Origin: Oligoflexia bacterium
GTDB taxonomy: Bacteria > Bdellovibrionota > UBA1018 > CAIPTA01
Length of the DNA stretch: 64,000 bases
Direction: 5' to 3'
Assembly: GCA_023954355.1 (NCBI GenBank)
Contig: JAMLID010000008.1
Location: forward strand, 1 to 64,000
Shown here: in pieces, positions 36,502 to 45,072 of the stretch
Position numbering within the stretch: the first letter of the stretch is position 1
Layout: each line of letters starts with the position of its first letter
Notes under the pieces: model-generated
Database searches by the model: none
What the model was told of the DNA's origin: nothing
What the model saw: the letters and a program-made list of their open reading frames with translations, nothing else
Translations under genes and position numbers: made by a program

Positions 36502-38385
36502 ATGAAAGCAGTTCCATTTTTTAGTATTATCGTCCCAGTAAGTAGAGAGATAGCCACCCTACACAATTTTGTAGATTCTCTATTACAACAATCCTACGGC
36601 AATTTTGAACTAATTTTAGGTATAGAAAAGAATTTTGACTTCAACCATCAAGACGCAAGAATCAAAATAGTAAAATCTGACTCCAAGCATCCAAACCGTA
36701 AGAGAAATCTAGCTGCAAAAATAGCCATAGGACAATGGTATGTTTTTACCGATGACGACACTTTGCCCCCAGCAAACTGGCTATCCAATGCTTATGCAAT
36801 ATTATCAGAAAATACCAATATTAATGTTCTATCCGGATCAGGACATTGGCCCTCAAATAACTGGAAAGAAAGAATTATAAATCATGTTTTATATAATCGC
36901 TTTTTTCAAGCAAAGCCGCACGGAGAAAATACAAACCAATCAATAAAGCAAATACCTTTTCACCAATGCTCATTCTATAATATTTTTGTTAGAGCAGATC
37001 TTTTCAATAGCATTCTAGGCACTAATGAATATGCAAATATGTATATTGATGACACCGAATTTTTTTACCTATTAAGAAAAGATTCAAAATTTTATGCATC
37101 CTCAAGCATTATTACAAATCACAGAATAAGATCTCCTTTTTTTTCATTTTTCTACTACTTGTTTGAGCGACGATTTATGACAGGTCTTAATTTCTGGGTT
37201 TTTCCAGAAATTTTCATCAAACACACTCCTGTTCTTTTAGCCATCGCTACTGGAACGTTTCTTCTCATAATATATTTTCTATTTGGCTACTACATTTTAG
37301 CATTGCTGATCTTAGAAGTTTTTATTTTATATATCTCTCTTATTTTCCAGATAAAAAAAATACACATCTGCGATTATATTTTTTATCCTTGGATTTTTTT
37401 ATTATCTCAAATCTTTTCTTTAACCGGATTTATTTTAGGCCTTACTACAGGATGGTTATACCCGCTATTAGACGTTGAACACAAAAGAGGGCGAATGCTC
37501 TTCAAGATTCGAGATAATTTAAAGAGAACTCCTCTCAAAAGAACTCTTGAGGATAACGTATTTATATCAATTATTATACCAGCATATAATGAAACTGAAT
37601 CTATCGCCGAACTAGAAAGAAATTTATCTCTAACAATAAGTTTTTTTGAAAAAGAAAATAAAAATATTGAATGCCTCATAATTGATGATGGCTCAAATCA
37701 AGAAATCAAAATTGAAAATCCAAAAATAAAAGTTTTAAGGATTAATAAAAACTTAGGTAAGTCTTACGCGTTACTTCTTGGAATATTTGCTAGCTCTTCT
37801 AAAAAAATAAGTACTATGGATGCAGATCTCCAGCATGACTCGCTAGATATATATAAAATATATAAAGAAAATTTAATTACTGACCAACATATTGTTGGCA
37901 TTAGAAAAAAAATTCATAGTGAAAGCACCTACAAGCGATATTTATCTATACTCGGTAACAAATGTATTAATATTTTTTTAGGATTTAAATCTTCAGATTT
38001 TGGGTCTGGGTTTCAAATTTTTTCTGCTGAGATGCCAAGCTTTCAATATGGATCGAGTTCTCATAGAAACTTCCTAATGAAAAGCTTTTTACATAAACAA
38101 AAAATCATAGGATGGCCTATCTCACTAAAAGAAAGAAAATATGGTCAATCAAAATTTGGCTCGTTTCGCATACTAACTTTTTTGATCGACTTTTTTTACA
38201 ATTTTATAGAAACAAAAATTCCTTATAAAATTAGTTCTAAATTTTATATTTTGTATGGGTCTGTACTGATATTTGGATTTTTTCATTATTTTTTTAATAA
38301 TATATTTATGGCCATAATCTGCATTTTGCTTTTCTTTTTCAGCTGTTATTATAATGAAAAGCGTAAAAGAGGGATGAAATTCTGA
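36502..38385 (+). CDS. Double-domain GT2 glycosyltransferase with membrane segments
   Basis: The protein carries two GT-A domains. The first (1-230) begins F-F-S-I-I-V-P-V-S and has the metal-binding D-D-D in F-T-D-D-D-T. Three hydrophobic helices follow (about 235-325). The second domain (about 350-570) begins I-S-I-I-I-P-A-Y-N-E and has M-D-A-D-L-Q-H-D, like dolichol-phosphate mannosyltransferases, followed by two more helices. It therefore probably makes or uses lipid-linked sugars at the inner membrane. I prefer ATG 36502 to TTG 36487. The stop TGA overlaps the CTG start of the next gene. Confidence 0.85.
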   Translation: MKAVPFFSIIVPVSREIATLHNFVDSLLQQSYGNFELILGIEKNFDFNHQDARIKIVKSDSKHPNRKRNLAAKIAIGQWYVFTDDDTLPPANWLSNAYAILSENTNINVLSGSGHWPSNNWKERIINHVLYNRFFQAKPHGENTNQSIKQIPFHQCSFYNIFVRADLFNSILGTNEYANMYIDDTEFFYLLRKDSKFYASSSIITNHRIRSPFFSFFYYLFERRFMTGLNFWVFPEIFIKHTPVLLAIATGTFLLIIYFLFGYYILALLILEVFILYISLIFQIKKIHICDYIFYPWIFLLSQIFSLTGFILGLTTGWLYPLLDVEHKRGRMLFKIRDNLKRTPLKRTLEDNVFISIIIPAYNETESIAELERNLSLTISFFEKENKNIECLIIDDGSNQEIKIENPKIKVLRINKNLGKSYALLLGIFASSSKKISTMDADLQHDSLDIYKIYKENLITDQHIVGIRKKIHSESTYKRYLSILGNKCINIFLGFKSSDFGSGFQIFSAEMPSFQYGSSSHRNFLMKSFLHKQKIIGWPISLKERKYGQSKFGSFRILTFLIDFFYNFIETKIPYKISSKFYILYGSVLIFGFFHYFFNNIFMAIICILLFFFSCYYNEKRKRGMKF

Positions 38386-39491
38386 ATCTTTATACAACAC
38401 TTAGAATATTAAAAAAAATTCTACTACCCAAAAGCAATACGGCTTTCGAATATTTAACTTTATTTGTTACTAATCGTTGTAATCTATCTTGCGAACATTG
38501 CTTTTATCATGACAGTTTAAATGATAAAAATCATACTGAATTGACTGCCGATGAAATAAGTGCCATAAGTAAAAGTTTACCAAATTTTTATCACCTAGCA
38601 CTAACTGGTGGAGAACCTTTCTTAAGAAAAGATTTATCAGAAATTGCACTTACATTTATTAAGAATAATAGTATTCATAAACTTTCTATCCAAACGAATG
38701 GCTCATATCCACAAAAAATTCGTGAACAGCTTACCAAGCTACTCGAAAAAAATAAAAGCACAGAAGTAACAGTTTTCGTTTCTATAGATGGGTTTGAAAA
38801 AACTCATGATGAAATTCGCCTACAGAAAGGAAGTTTTCAAAAAGCGCTCGAATCTATTGAAGTCATCAAAGACTTACAAAGAAGATTTTCTCTGCTTTCA
38901 TTTTCGATTGTTGCTACTTTTCAATATAAAAATCAGAATGAATATTTTGATTTTTATAACTTTTTGCGCAATGAAATTAAACCTAATTCTATTAACTTAC
39001 CCTACATACGCGCAGAGTCTCCAAAAGAAGCCACAGCGGCACAAAACTTAAACCTACCTCTTTATATGAAAACCCTTGAACTTAACCATAAAGATATAGA
39101 AACCGGATATTTATCAAGACTAGCGACCAATTTATCCGGTACATTTTACCACGTAAATAAAATGAAGTCAGAACGTGTACTAGTCAATACTCTACAGACT
39201 AATTCCTTTCAAACTGAGTGCTTTGCTGGGCGGGTAAATGCAGTTGTATACCCAAATGGCGATCTTTTTCCATGTGAAATCTTAGATAAGAAAATTGGTA
39301 ATTTAAGAGATGTTAATTATCAATTTTTAAAATTATGGAAAAGCCCTGTAAACAAGCAAATAACAAGCAATATAGTGAAAAATAAGTGTTTTTGTACTCA
39401 CCGAACATTTATTATTTCTAATGTCATTTTCAATAAAAAAAATTTCTTATCATCAATATGGCAAACACTTAAAATTCATAAAGCACACTAA
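38382..39491 (+). CDS. Radical SAM protein with CTG start coupled to the GT2 gene
   Basis: The cluster motif C-N-L-S-C-E-H-C-F-Y lies at 38478-38504, upstream of the only usual start in this frame (TTG 38541). Starting there would remove the iron-sulfur site. The frame is open back to 38367 and contains CTG at 38382, which overlaps the GT2 stop in a 4-nt CTGA arrangement. AGAGGG lies 8 nt upstream. ATT 38379 is another option. The 369-residue product ends with SPASM-like Cys (E-C-F-A-G, F-P-C-E-I, K-C-F-C). It probably works with the GT2 protein and the divergent radical SAM operon. Confidence 0.8.
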   Translation: MNLYTTLRILKKILLPKSNTAFEYLTLFVTNRCNLSCEHCFYHDSLNDKNHTELTADEISAISKSLPNFYHLALTGGEPFLRKDLSEIALTFIKNNSIHKLSIQTNGSYPQKIREQLTKLLEKNKSTEVTVFVSIDGFEKTHDEIRLQKGSFQKALESIEVIKDLQRRFSLLSFSIVATFQYKNQNEYFDFYNFLRNEIKPNSINLPYIRAESPKEATAAQNLNLPLYMKTLELNHKDIETGYLSRLATNLSGTFYHVNKMKSERVLVNTLQTNSFQTECFAGRVNAVVYPNGDLFPCEILDKKIGNLRDVNYQFLKLWKSPVNKQITSNIVKNKCFCTHRTFIISNVIFNKKNFLSSIWQTLKIHKAH

Positions 39492-39559
39492 TTATGAACT
39501 AAATCTTAATGTTAATGATTCCGATACTAAATTATAAACAATTTATTAAAGGAGCTGTC

Positions 39560-39877
39560 GTGGCCGCACTTAAAAAAACACCTCAAAAAAGAAAAACAGC
39601 TAAGACAAAAACTAGTACAAATAAAAAGAAAGCTACTCCTAAGAAAAGAGCATCAACCCTAGTTTCAAAAAACAAAGAGAAAAAAAGTAAAAAATCTCTT
39701 TTATCACTCTCTGAGCTATTCAAATTAACTAAAAAGAAAAAAGAGCAAATAAAAAATGTAGCTAAAGAGTGGAAAAATAAGAAGCTCAATAACAATTCTC
39801 AAGCTAATGCTGAGCATGAAAAACCAAAAAACTCATGGAAATCAAAGTTTAAAGGATTCGGAGCAAGACACCATTAG
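39560..39877 (+). CDS. Lysine-rich histone H1-like protein
   Basis: With a GTG start at 39560 (AAAGGAG 5 nt upstream) the product is about 105 residues and dominated by Lys, Ala, Ser and Thr (K-K-K-A-T-P-K-K-R-A). A short hydrophobic helix (L-L-S-L-S-E-L-F) lies in the middle. Such composition is typical of nucleic-acid-binding histone H1-like proteins. The in-frame ATG at 39509 has no ribosome binding site. It is convergent with the GNAT-PEP carboxylase gene. Confidence 0.7.
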   Translation: MAALKKTPQKRKTAKTKTSTNKKKATPKKRASTLVSKNKEKKSKKSLLSLSELFKLTKKKKEQIKNVAKEWKNKKLNNNSQANAEHEKPKNSWKSKFKGFGARHH

Positions 39878-39880
39878 CAA

Positions 39881-42800
39881 CTATCCAGTGGTGAGCATAC
39901 CGCAGGAAATCCCAACAATGGTTTCTTTTAGTAAGCTTTCTTGATGATCTTTAATGGCTAAGATTTGTAATAGATTCAGAATATGAATTTGTGGCGCTCT
40001 TAGCCTTATGCTTTCTTCTAGCCATGGCTTAAACCATATCAACTGCTTATTGCCGGCTATTTCATGTAAAAATAAAGAAGTTTTTGTGTATTCATTTTTA
40101 AATAGTTTGACCAATTCTTTTTGTGAATCTGGTTCAAAGCTTTTTACATACATTTCCCATATATCTAGCTCGACTTTTGCCAAAGTAAATCCAAGAGATT
40201 TTATATATGATGAAAAGAAAGCATTTTTTTCATACACTTCTCTTAGGGTTTTTTTCTCTTCCGGTGACATTTTTTCCCATGCAGAACCAACCCCCCACCA
40301 GCTTGGAAATAAGTTTCTTGTTTGTGTCCAGCACAAAACCCAAGGAATCGCTCTAAGGTTAGAAATCGAATGGTCTAAGCTTGGTCGACTGCTTGGTCTT
40401 GAACCTATTTTTAGTAAATTTAAGTACTGATACGGTGACGACTGCAAAAGCGCGGACAATGTTTTTTTGTTAGACAAGAGTGACTTATATTCTGTTTCTA
40501 CAAATTCTGAAAACTTTTCTAATTCTGTAGAGTTTTTAGTATTTGGGCGTATAACCTTTCTTTTTAGAGCCTCGTTGCTTAAATGAATACATTGTGAATT
40601 TAAAATTTCTTTTGTGGAAAATGTTCTATGAATCATTTCACCTTGTATGGTCATTTTTGCATATTTAACAGCACTATTAGGCCACCACGCTATTTGCTCT
40701 TTTAAGCTACCGCCACCTCTTGCAACACTGCCTCCAGAACCATGAAAAAAAACAGGGCTTAATCTATAAGAATGAAGTACAGATTCTAAATCAAACATAG
40801 CTTTTCGAATTAATAATCTGCTGGGCAAAACTCCTATTTCTTTAGAAGAGTCTGAGTATCCAAGCATAATTTCGAATTTCCTTGACCAGAACCTACTAAC
40901 TCTCTCTAGGTTTGATTTATTTTTTAGCCACTCTTTGGTAATTTTTTTAGCATTTTGTAGTGCTGCTCGGCTTTCAAATAAAGGTATAATTGGTAGATTT
41001 TTACTTAATGTAGATGAATCAATAAGTAGCTTTGCATTTTCTATATCATCCGCTGACTCACAATGAGAAATGACAAGGCCTCTAGCGTAAGAACTTATTC
41101 CGAGGGCTCCAGCAAATTTTTGTAAATCTACTAACATAAGACGAATAGTTGAAGATTTACTAGTTAAAGCTTCTTTGATTTTTCCTGCGTCTTCTCTCAA
41201 CTCAAGCGGCATTACCAGTGCTGGAAAAAGCTCGATTGCTTTTAATAATAATGAAACTTGATAGTGCTTTTGTAAAAAATCACTAGCTGTTTTTATAAAA
41301 GACTGAAACTTCATGTTCCATTTTTTTATCTGATTACCATCTGCAGTTTTAATTGTTCTACAGTGCTGTAGCTCATTAGATAATTCTAAGAATTTTTTAC
41401 TCTCTCTTTTAGCAAACTTACTTTGCTCACCTAACAGATCTAAATCGGATCTTATTAATTCAATTTTTTGAATGATCAGATCTACCAAATACGATCTTGA
41501 TTTATCCAAACTATTTTTCATTGTATATCTGTCTACACCTGGATGACCGTCTTTATCGCCACCTACCCATGTTCTTAATTTCAAATTAAATGATGGATGG
41601 TTTGAAACTATAAAATCAAAAATGGACTTAGAAAAAACTAATGAATAGACATAATCTGCCTCGTCCATAACAGTAGGAGATTTTTGCTTTGCTAAAGGAT
41701 GTATCCATAACATTCGAATCAATGTAGATATTTTTTGCTCGTTAAAAACAAAGTTATTTTGAACGCCCTCAATTAAAACGTTAATTAGTTTATTGTGTAT
41801 CGATACAACCTCTCTAGGTCTTGCCTCTGTTGGGTGTGCAGTTAACACATAGTTTAGTTCTGATTTTTTCGCTAGAGACTGTGGCATCGGCTTATGTCTT
41901 TGCCTCCACGTTCTGTATGCAGATTCGCAAACATTTACCAGCTCTAGTTGTAGTGAAAATGAATGCGCTATAGCAATTCTATCTGTAGCTGACTCTTTCT
42001 CTAGAGACTTAAGCATTCCGTCCAGAATAACTGAATTATTTTTTCCTCTTGTTTTTTTCAATAATTCGCGAAATTTTTCTATCTTAGAATAAAATTTAGG
42101 TCCTTCATTTTCTTTGATAATTTGTCCTAACTCAGATGTGACTTTTCTCACTAAGCGACGAAGTTCTCTTGGAAGAAACTCAGGAACATATTTATTGCTC
42201 TCTAAGAAATACTTCACGCTGTTTTCTTGCTTTTTCCAATCAGAAGCACTGGCTTGTTTTGGATTCATCCATTCAATTACAGCTGCATATCCCAAACTTT
42301 CTGGATCATTAAAGAGATAGTTTTTCGCTACATCAATTACAACAAAACCCTGATTCAACTGAAAACTCAGAGTTGGGTCAAATATTTCTTTTTTAATAAC
42401 TTTATTTACATATTCTGATGGCGAATATTTGTCTTTAAATTTGCTATACCCTCGCAATCGGGCTCCCGCACGGATTCTTTTCAGCTGATATTTTTCTACA
42501 ATTTCTTTACGACCTTTGTAAAGTAATTTGCCTATTCCTTTCCCACGCATCTCCGGATCAACCATAACCTCTGCTCCGTACAAAGTTTTTCCTTTTTTAG
42601 GATTGTGGTTATGAAAATAACCTCCAGAAGTAAAATCTCCCCAATTATCTTGAGGAGAATAATCGTTCCACACAATAATCAAACTAAAAGCTAATCCAAC
42701 TACACGATTAGTTTCTTTATCAATCGCAATAAGCTGCCCATCAGGAAAATAAGATCGATGTGACTCTAGTTGAGCGATTAGCCAAGGATTCGAAAATGGA

Positions 42801-42892
42801 TAAACCCTTTTACAAAGATCTTGAATTTGTGAAAAATGTTCTGGCCTTGGGTTAATTACTATAAAGCGTTTATTAAGACTTGACCTTGACAT
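39881..42892 (-). CDS. GNAT acetyltransferase fused to a divergent PEP carboxylase
   Basis: Residues 1-215 form a GNAT domain with the acetyl-CoA loop M-R-G-K-G-I-G-K. From about residue 225 the protein is a phosphoenolpyruvate carboxylase homologue: L-T-A-H-P-T-E (catalytic His), G-G-D-K-D-G-H-P, L-E-L-R-E, G-Y-S-D-S-S-K-E, F-H-G-S-G-G-S-V-A-R-G-G-G and L-R-A-I-P-W-V...W-T-Q-T-R. Two usual features differ: the FHGR arginine is Ser, and the C-terminal GMRNTG is G-M-L-T-T-G, which in E. coli contributes an Asn to the aspartate-inhibitor site. The carboxylase part (about 780 residues) is shorter than E. coli PEPC (883). It overlaps the nitrilase gene by 20 nt. Confidence 0.88.
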   Translation of the reverse strand: MSRSSLNKRFIVINPRPEHFSQIQDLCKRVYPFSNPWLIAQLESHRSYFPDGQLIAIDKETNRVVGLAFSLIIVWNDYSPQDNWGDFTSGGYFHNHNPKKGKTLYGAEVMVDPEMRGKGIGKLLYKGRKEIVEKYQLKRIRAGARLRGYSKFKDKYSPSEYVNKVIKKEIFDPTLSFQLNQGFVVIDVAKNYLFNDPESLGYAAVIEWMNPKQASASDWKKQENSVKYFLESNKYVPEFLPRELRRLVRKVTSELGQIIKENEGPKFYSKIEKFRELLKKTRGKNNSVILDGMLKSLEKESATDRIAIAHSFSLQLELVNVCESAYRTWRQRHKPMPQSLAKKSELNYVLTAHPTEARPREVVSIHNKLINVLIEGVQNNFVFNEQKISTLIRMLWIHPLAKQKSPTVMDEADYVYSLVFSKSIFDFIVSNHPSFNLKLRTWVGGDKDGHPGVDRYTMKNSLDKSRSYLVDLIIQKIELIRSDLDLLGEQSKFAKRESKKFLELSNELQHCRTIKTADGNQIKKWNMKFQSFIKTASDFLQKHYQVSLLLKAIELFPALVMPLELREDAGKIKEALTSKSSTIRLMLVDLQKFAGALGISSYARGLVISHCESADDIENAKLLIDSSTLSKNLPIIPLFESRAALQNAKKITKEWLKNKSNLERVSRFWSRKFEIMLGYSDSSKEIGVLPSRLLIRKAMFDLESVLHSYRLSPVFFHGSGGSVARGGGSLKEQIAWWPNSAVKYAKMTIQGEMIHRTFSTKEILNSQCIHLSNEALKRKVIRPNTKNSTELEKFSEFVETEYKSLLSNKKTLSALLQSSPYQYLNLLKIGSRPSSRPSLDHSISNLRAIPWVLCWTQTRNLFPSWWGVGSAWEKMSPEEKKTLREVYEKNAFFSSYIKSLGFTLAKVELDIWEMYVKSFEPDSQKELVKLFKNEYTKTSLFLHEIAGNKQLIWFKPWLEESIRLRAPQIHILNLLQILAIKDHQESLLKETIVGISCGMLTTG

Positions 42893-43766
42893 GATCTACC
42901 ACCTTTAAAAGATCTTCCGTTGTCTGACTATCCCTAAGTGGTAGTACTGTCCCATGTCTTCGAGATTCCTCAATTAAATTTAAATCTATGTCTCCTATAA
43001 TCATGCTTTCTTGATTCACAGGGCCTTCTGCTAAAATACCATCACGAGAAAAAGAATAATCGCTCGGAGTATAAATCGCTGCCTGCCCATAATTTAAAGA
43101 AACTGCAGGTACCATAGGTATTGATCCTACAGTAGGAGAATGAATAACATACATTTGATTCTCTATAGCTCTTGCTTGAGCACAATAGCGTACGCGTAAA
43201 TATCCTTGTCGATCATCTGTACAAGATGGGACAACCAAAAATTGCGCCCCTAATCTAGCTGCTGTTCTTGCAATCTCAGGAAACTCAACATCATAGCAAA
43301 TTGTTACAGCAAACTTACCGTAATCTGTTTCAAAAATTCTTAATCTTGATCCAGGGCTTACAAGCCATTCTTCTTTTTCGAATCTTGTCATGTGTAATTT
43401 CGCTTGCAATTCACTACTGCCGTCTGTTGAATAAACATAACATTTATTTAGAATTCTTTTTTTATCATCATCGAAACCAGGAAGAGTGCCTCCAACAATA
43501 GCTGTTTTGTATTTTTTAGCGAGTTCTGACATAAAATTTACCAACCTATCTTCTTGAGAAGATAGGTCTTTAATTTGCTCTGCTATAGGTCTTTGCAAAT
43601 CACCCAGACTCAATAATTGCGTGGTAAAGTATTCGGGAAATACTAGTAATCTAACTTTATAATCTCTAGCTGTTCCTACTAGCGCTTCTGTCTGTGAAGC
43701 AAAATCATCAAATGATTTTATAGGACGAAAAAAATACTGAAGTGCAGCAACTCTTATTCTACTCAT
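42873..43766 (-). CDS. Carbon-nitrogen hydrolase (nitrilase superfamily amidase)
   Basis: This 297-residue enzyme shows the Glu-Lys-Cys triad of the superfamily: E in L-V-F-P-E-Y-F, K in L-Q-A-K-L-H-M and C in V-T-I-C-Y-D-V-E-F-P-E. It should hydrolyse an amide or carbamoyl bond in the cytoplasm. In many bacteria a nitrilase of this subtype is fused behind a GNAT domain in one protein of about 500 residues. Here it is separate, and the GNAT domain belongs to the overlapping next gene. It follows tldE by 66 nt and is probably in the same operon. Confidence 0.92.
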   Translation of the reverse strand: MSRIRVAALQYFFRPIKSFDDFASQTEALVGTARDYKVRLLVFPEYFTTQLLSLGDLQRPIAEQIKDLSSQEDRLVNFMSELAKKYKTAIVGGTLPGFDDDKKRILNKCYVYSTDGSSELQAKLHMTRFEKEEWLVSPGSRLRIFETDYGKFAVTICYDVEFPEIARTAARLGAQFLVVPSCTDDRQGYLRVRYCAQARAIENQMYVIHSPTVGSIPMVPAVSLNYGQAAIYTPSDYSFSRDGILAEGPVNQESMIIGDIDLNLIEESRRHGTVLPLRDSQTTEDLLKVVDHVKVKS

Positions 43767-43832
43767 AGACGAAAGACTAACAATTTTTGTCTTTATTATC
43801 TAGGTTTTGGTCTTAATTTCAGAAAACTAAAC

Positions 43833-45071
43833 TTAGATTAACTGAACATCCATCTCGACAAGTAAATAAGGCTGACTTGAATATTTATATGGCCCATCTT
43901 TAGCAATTTCTAATAGATGGCTTCCAAACATTTTTTCTAAGTGAGAGGTAACTGCTATTTGAGGTAGCTTACCTTCGATAACTCCATTATTAGATAAAAA
44001 TGCCAACTGTATCGGACTAGAATAATCACCTTGGCCAGTCAAATCACCACCAAAGCCCATAAAAGAAATATAAACCTCGCCAGCTGACTTTAAAATTTCA
44101 CGAAACGATCGCTTACCAGGAGCAATAGATAAGTGAGAAAAACTTAAATGAACGGCTGAATTATAGCGACGAAACCCATTGCCTGTTGACTGGATATTAT
44201 GCTTCTTTTGATTTTTTAGATCAGAAATCAAATTAACTATTTCTCCGTTTTTCAAAAGAATTAGCTCATCTTCTTTTGTTACTGTACCTTCACAATCGAA
44301 TGGCCTATACACTCCTTTAGCTAAATTCATCTTACTGTCTACTATCGATAATTGATGATTGAATATTTGCTTGCCCATTTTTTTCGCGTAAAGAGCTGTG
44401 TCTTCACAGTAGTAATCTGCGCGCAAAGATTCTCCTAGCTTATCTAATGCCGCTTCGTCGGGAAGCATCAGGATTTTTTTTCTTCCAGGCTTAATCTTCA
44501 CCTCATTATCAAAAGATTTAAAGAGCTCTATACTCCAATCTAGGTTTTCTCTTGCATTTGATTTCGCTAACTCTTCATGAAAGAAAAATCCATCGGCTAT
44601 ATTGGGAGAACCTTTTCGGCGAACATCATAGGTAAAACTATATTCATGTGTAGATACCGACAAGTCAGCACCATTACTATTCGTATAGCGAAGAGTTTCT
44701 TCTGTGTTTAATATCTGACCCTGGAAAAGAAAGTTTGGTAACTCTTTAGTCAGCAAATCTAAATGCTCATTGGCTTGGTTTAAGGCGCTGTCAGAAAGAA
44801 CCTGATTTTTTTGCAAATTTGACCAGGATTTTTTTTCAGAACTCACAGGGCTTGACAAAACCGGTAGTGCAGCTTCTTTATTTTTCTCTGCTGCCTGAAA
44901 AAGTTTCTCTTCAGAACATTCGCCTATTTGTGCCGCAATCGATACTTTGCCGTCATTAGAAAAAACTCTAGCGCCAGTTTTTTCGATTGATTTGCTTCTA
45001 AAGGCTGAAACCTCATTATTCTCAATTTTAACCTTATACTCAGCTGTTTTATATTTCAGTATGTCTTTCAT
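43833..45071 (-). CDS. TldE/PmbA-like subunit of the TldD/TldE metalloprotease
   Basis: The 412-residue protein has the TldD/PmbA fold. The family regions G-A-R-V-F-S-N-D-G, R-P-F-D-C-E-G-T and G-F-G-G-D-L-T-G are visible, but there is no HExxxH zinc motif. That matches the TldE role: a non-metal partner forming a heterodimer with TldD to degrade or mature peptides. It starts 1 nt after the tldD stop. Its 3' neighbour is the nitrilase. Sequence similarity to E. coli PmbA appears distant. Confidence 0.85.
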   Translation of the reverse strand: MKDILKYKTAEYKVKIENNEVSAFRSKSIEKTGARVFSNDGKVSIAAQIGECSEEKLFQAAEKNKEAALPVLSSPVSSEKKSWSNLQKNQVLSDSALNQANEHLDLLTKELPNFLFQGQILNTEETLRYTNSNGADLSVSTHEYSFTYDVRRKGSPNIADGFFFHEELAKSNARENLDWSIELFKSFDNEVKIKPGRKKILMLPDEAALDKLGESLRADYYCEDTALYAKKMGKQIFNHQLSIVDSKMNLAKGVYRPFDCEGTVTKEDELILLKNGEIVNLISDLKNQKKHNIQSTGNGFRRYNSAVHLSFSHLSIAPGKRSFREILKSAGEVYISFMGFGGDLTGQGDYSSPIQLAFLSNNGVIEGKLPQIAVTSHLEKMFGSHLLEIAKDGPYKYSSQPYLLVEMDVQLI

Positions 45072-45072
45072 A

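Noticed and set aside
38541..39491. Radical SAM gene starting at TTG 38541
   Set aside because: This start removes the CxxxCxxC cluster, which is encoded just upstream in the same frame.
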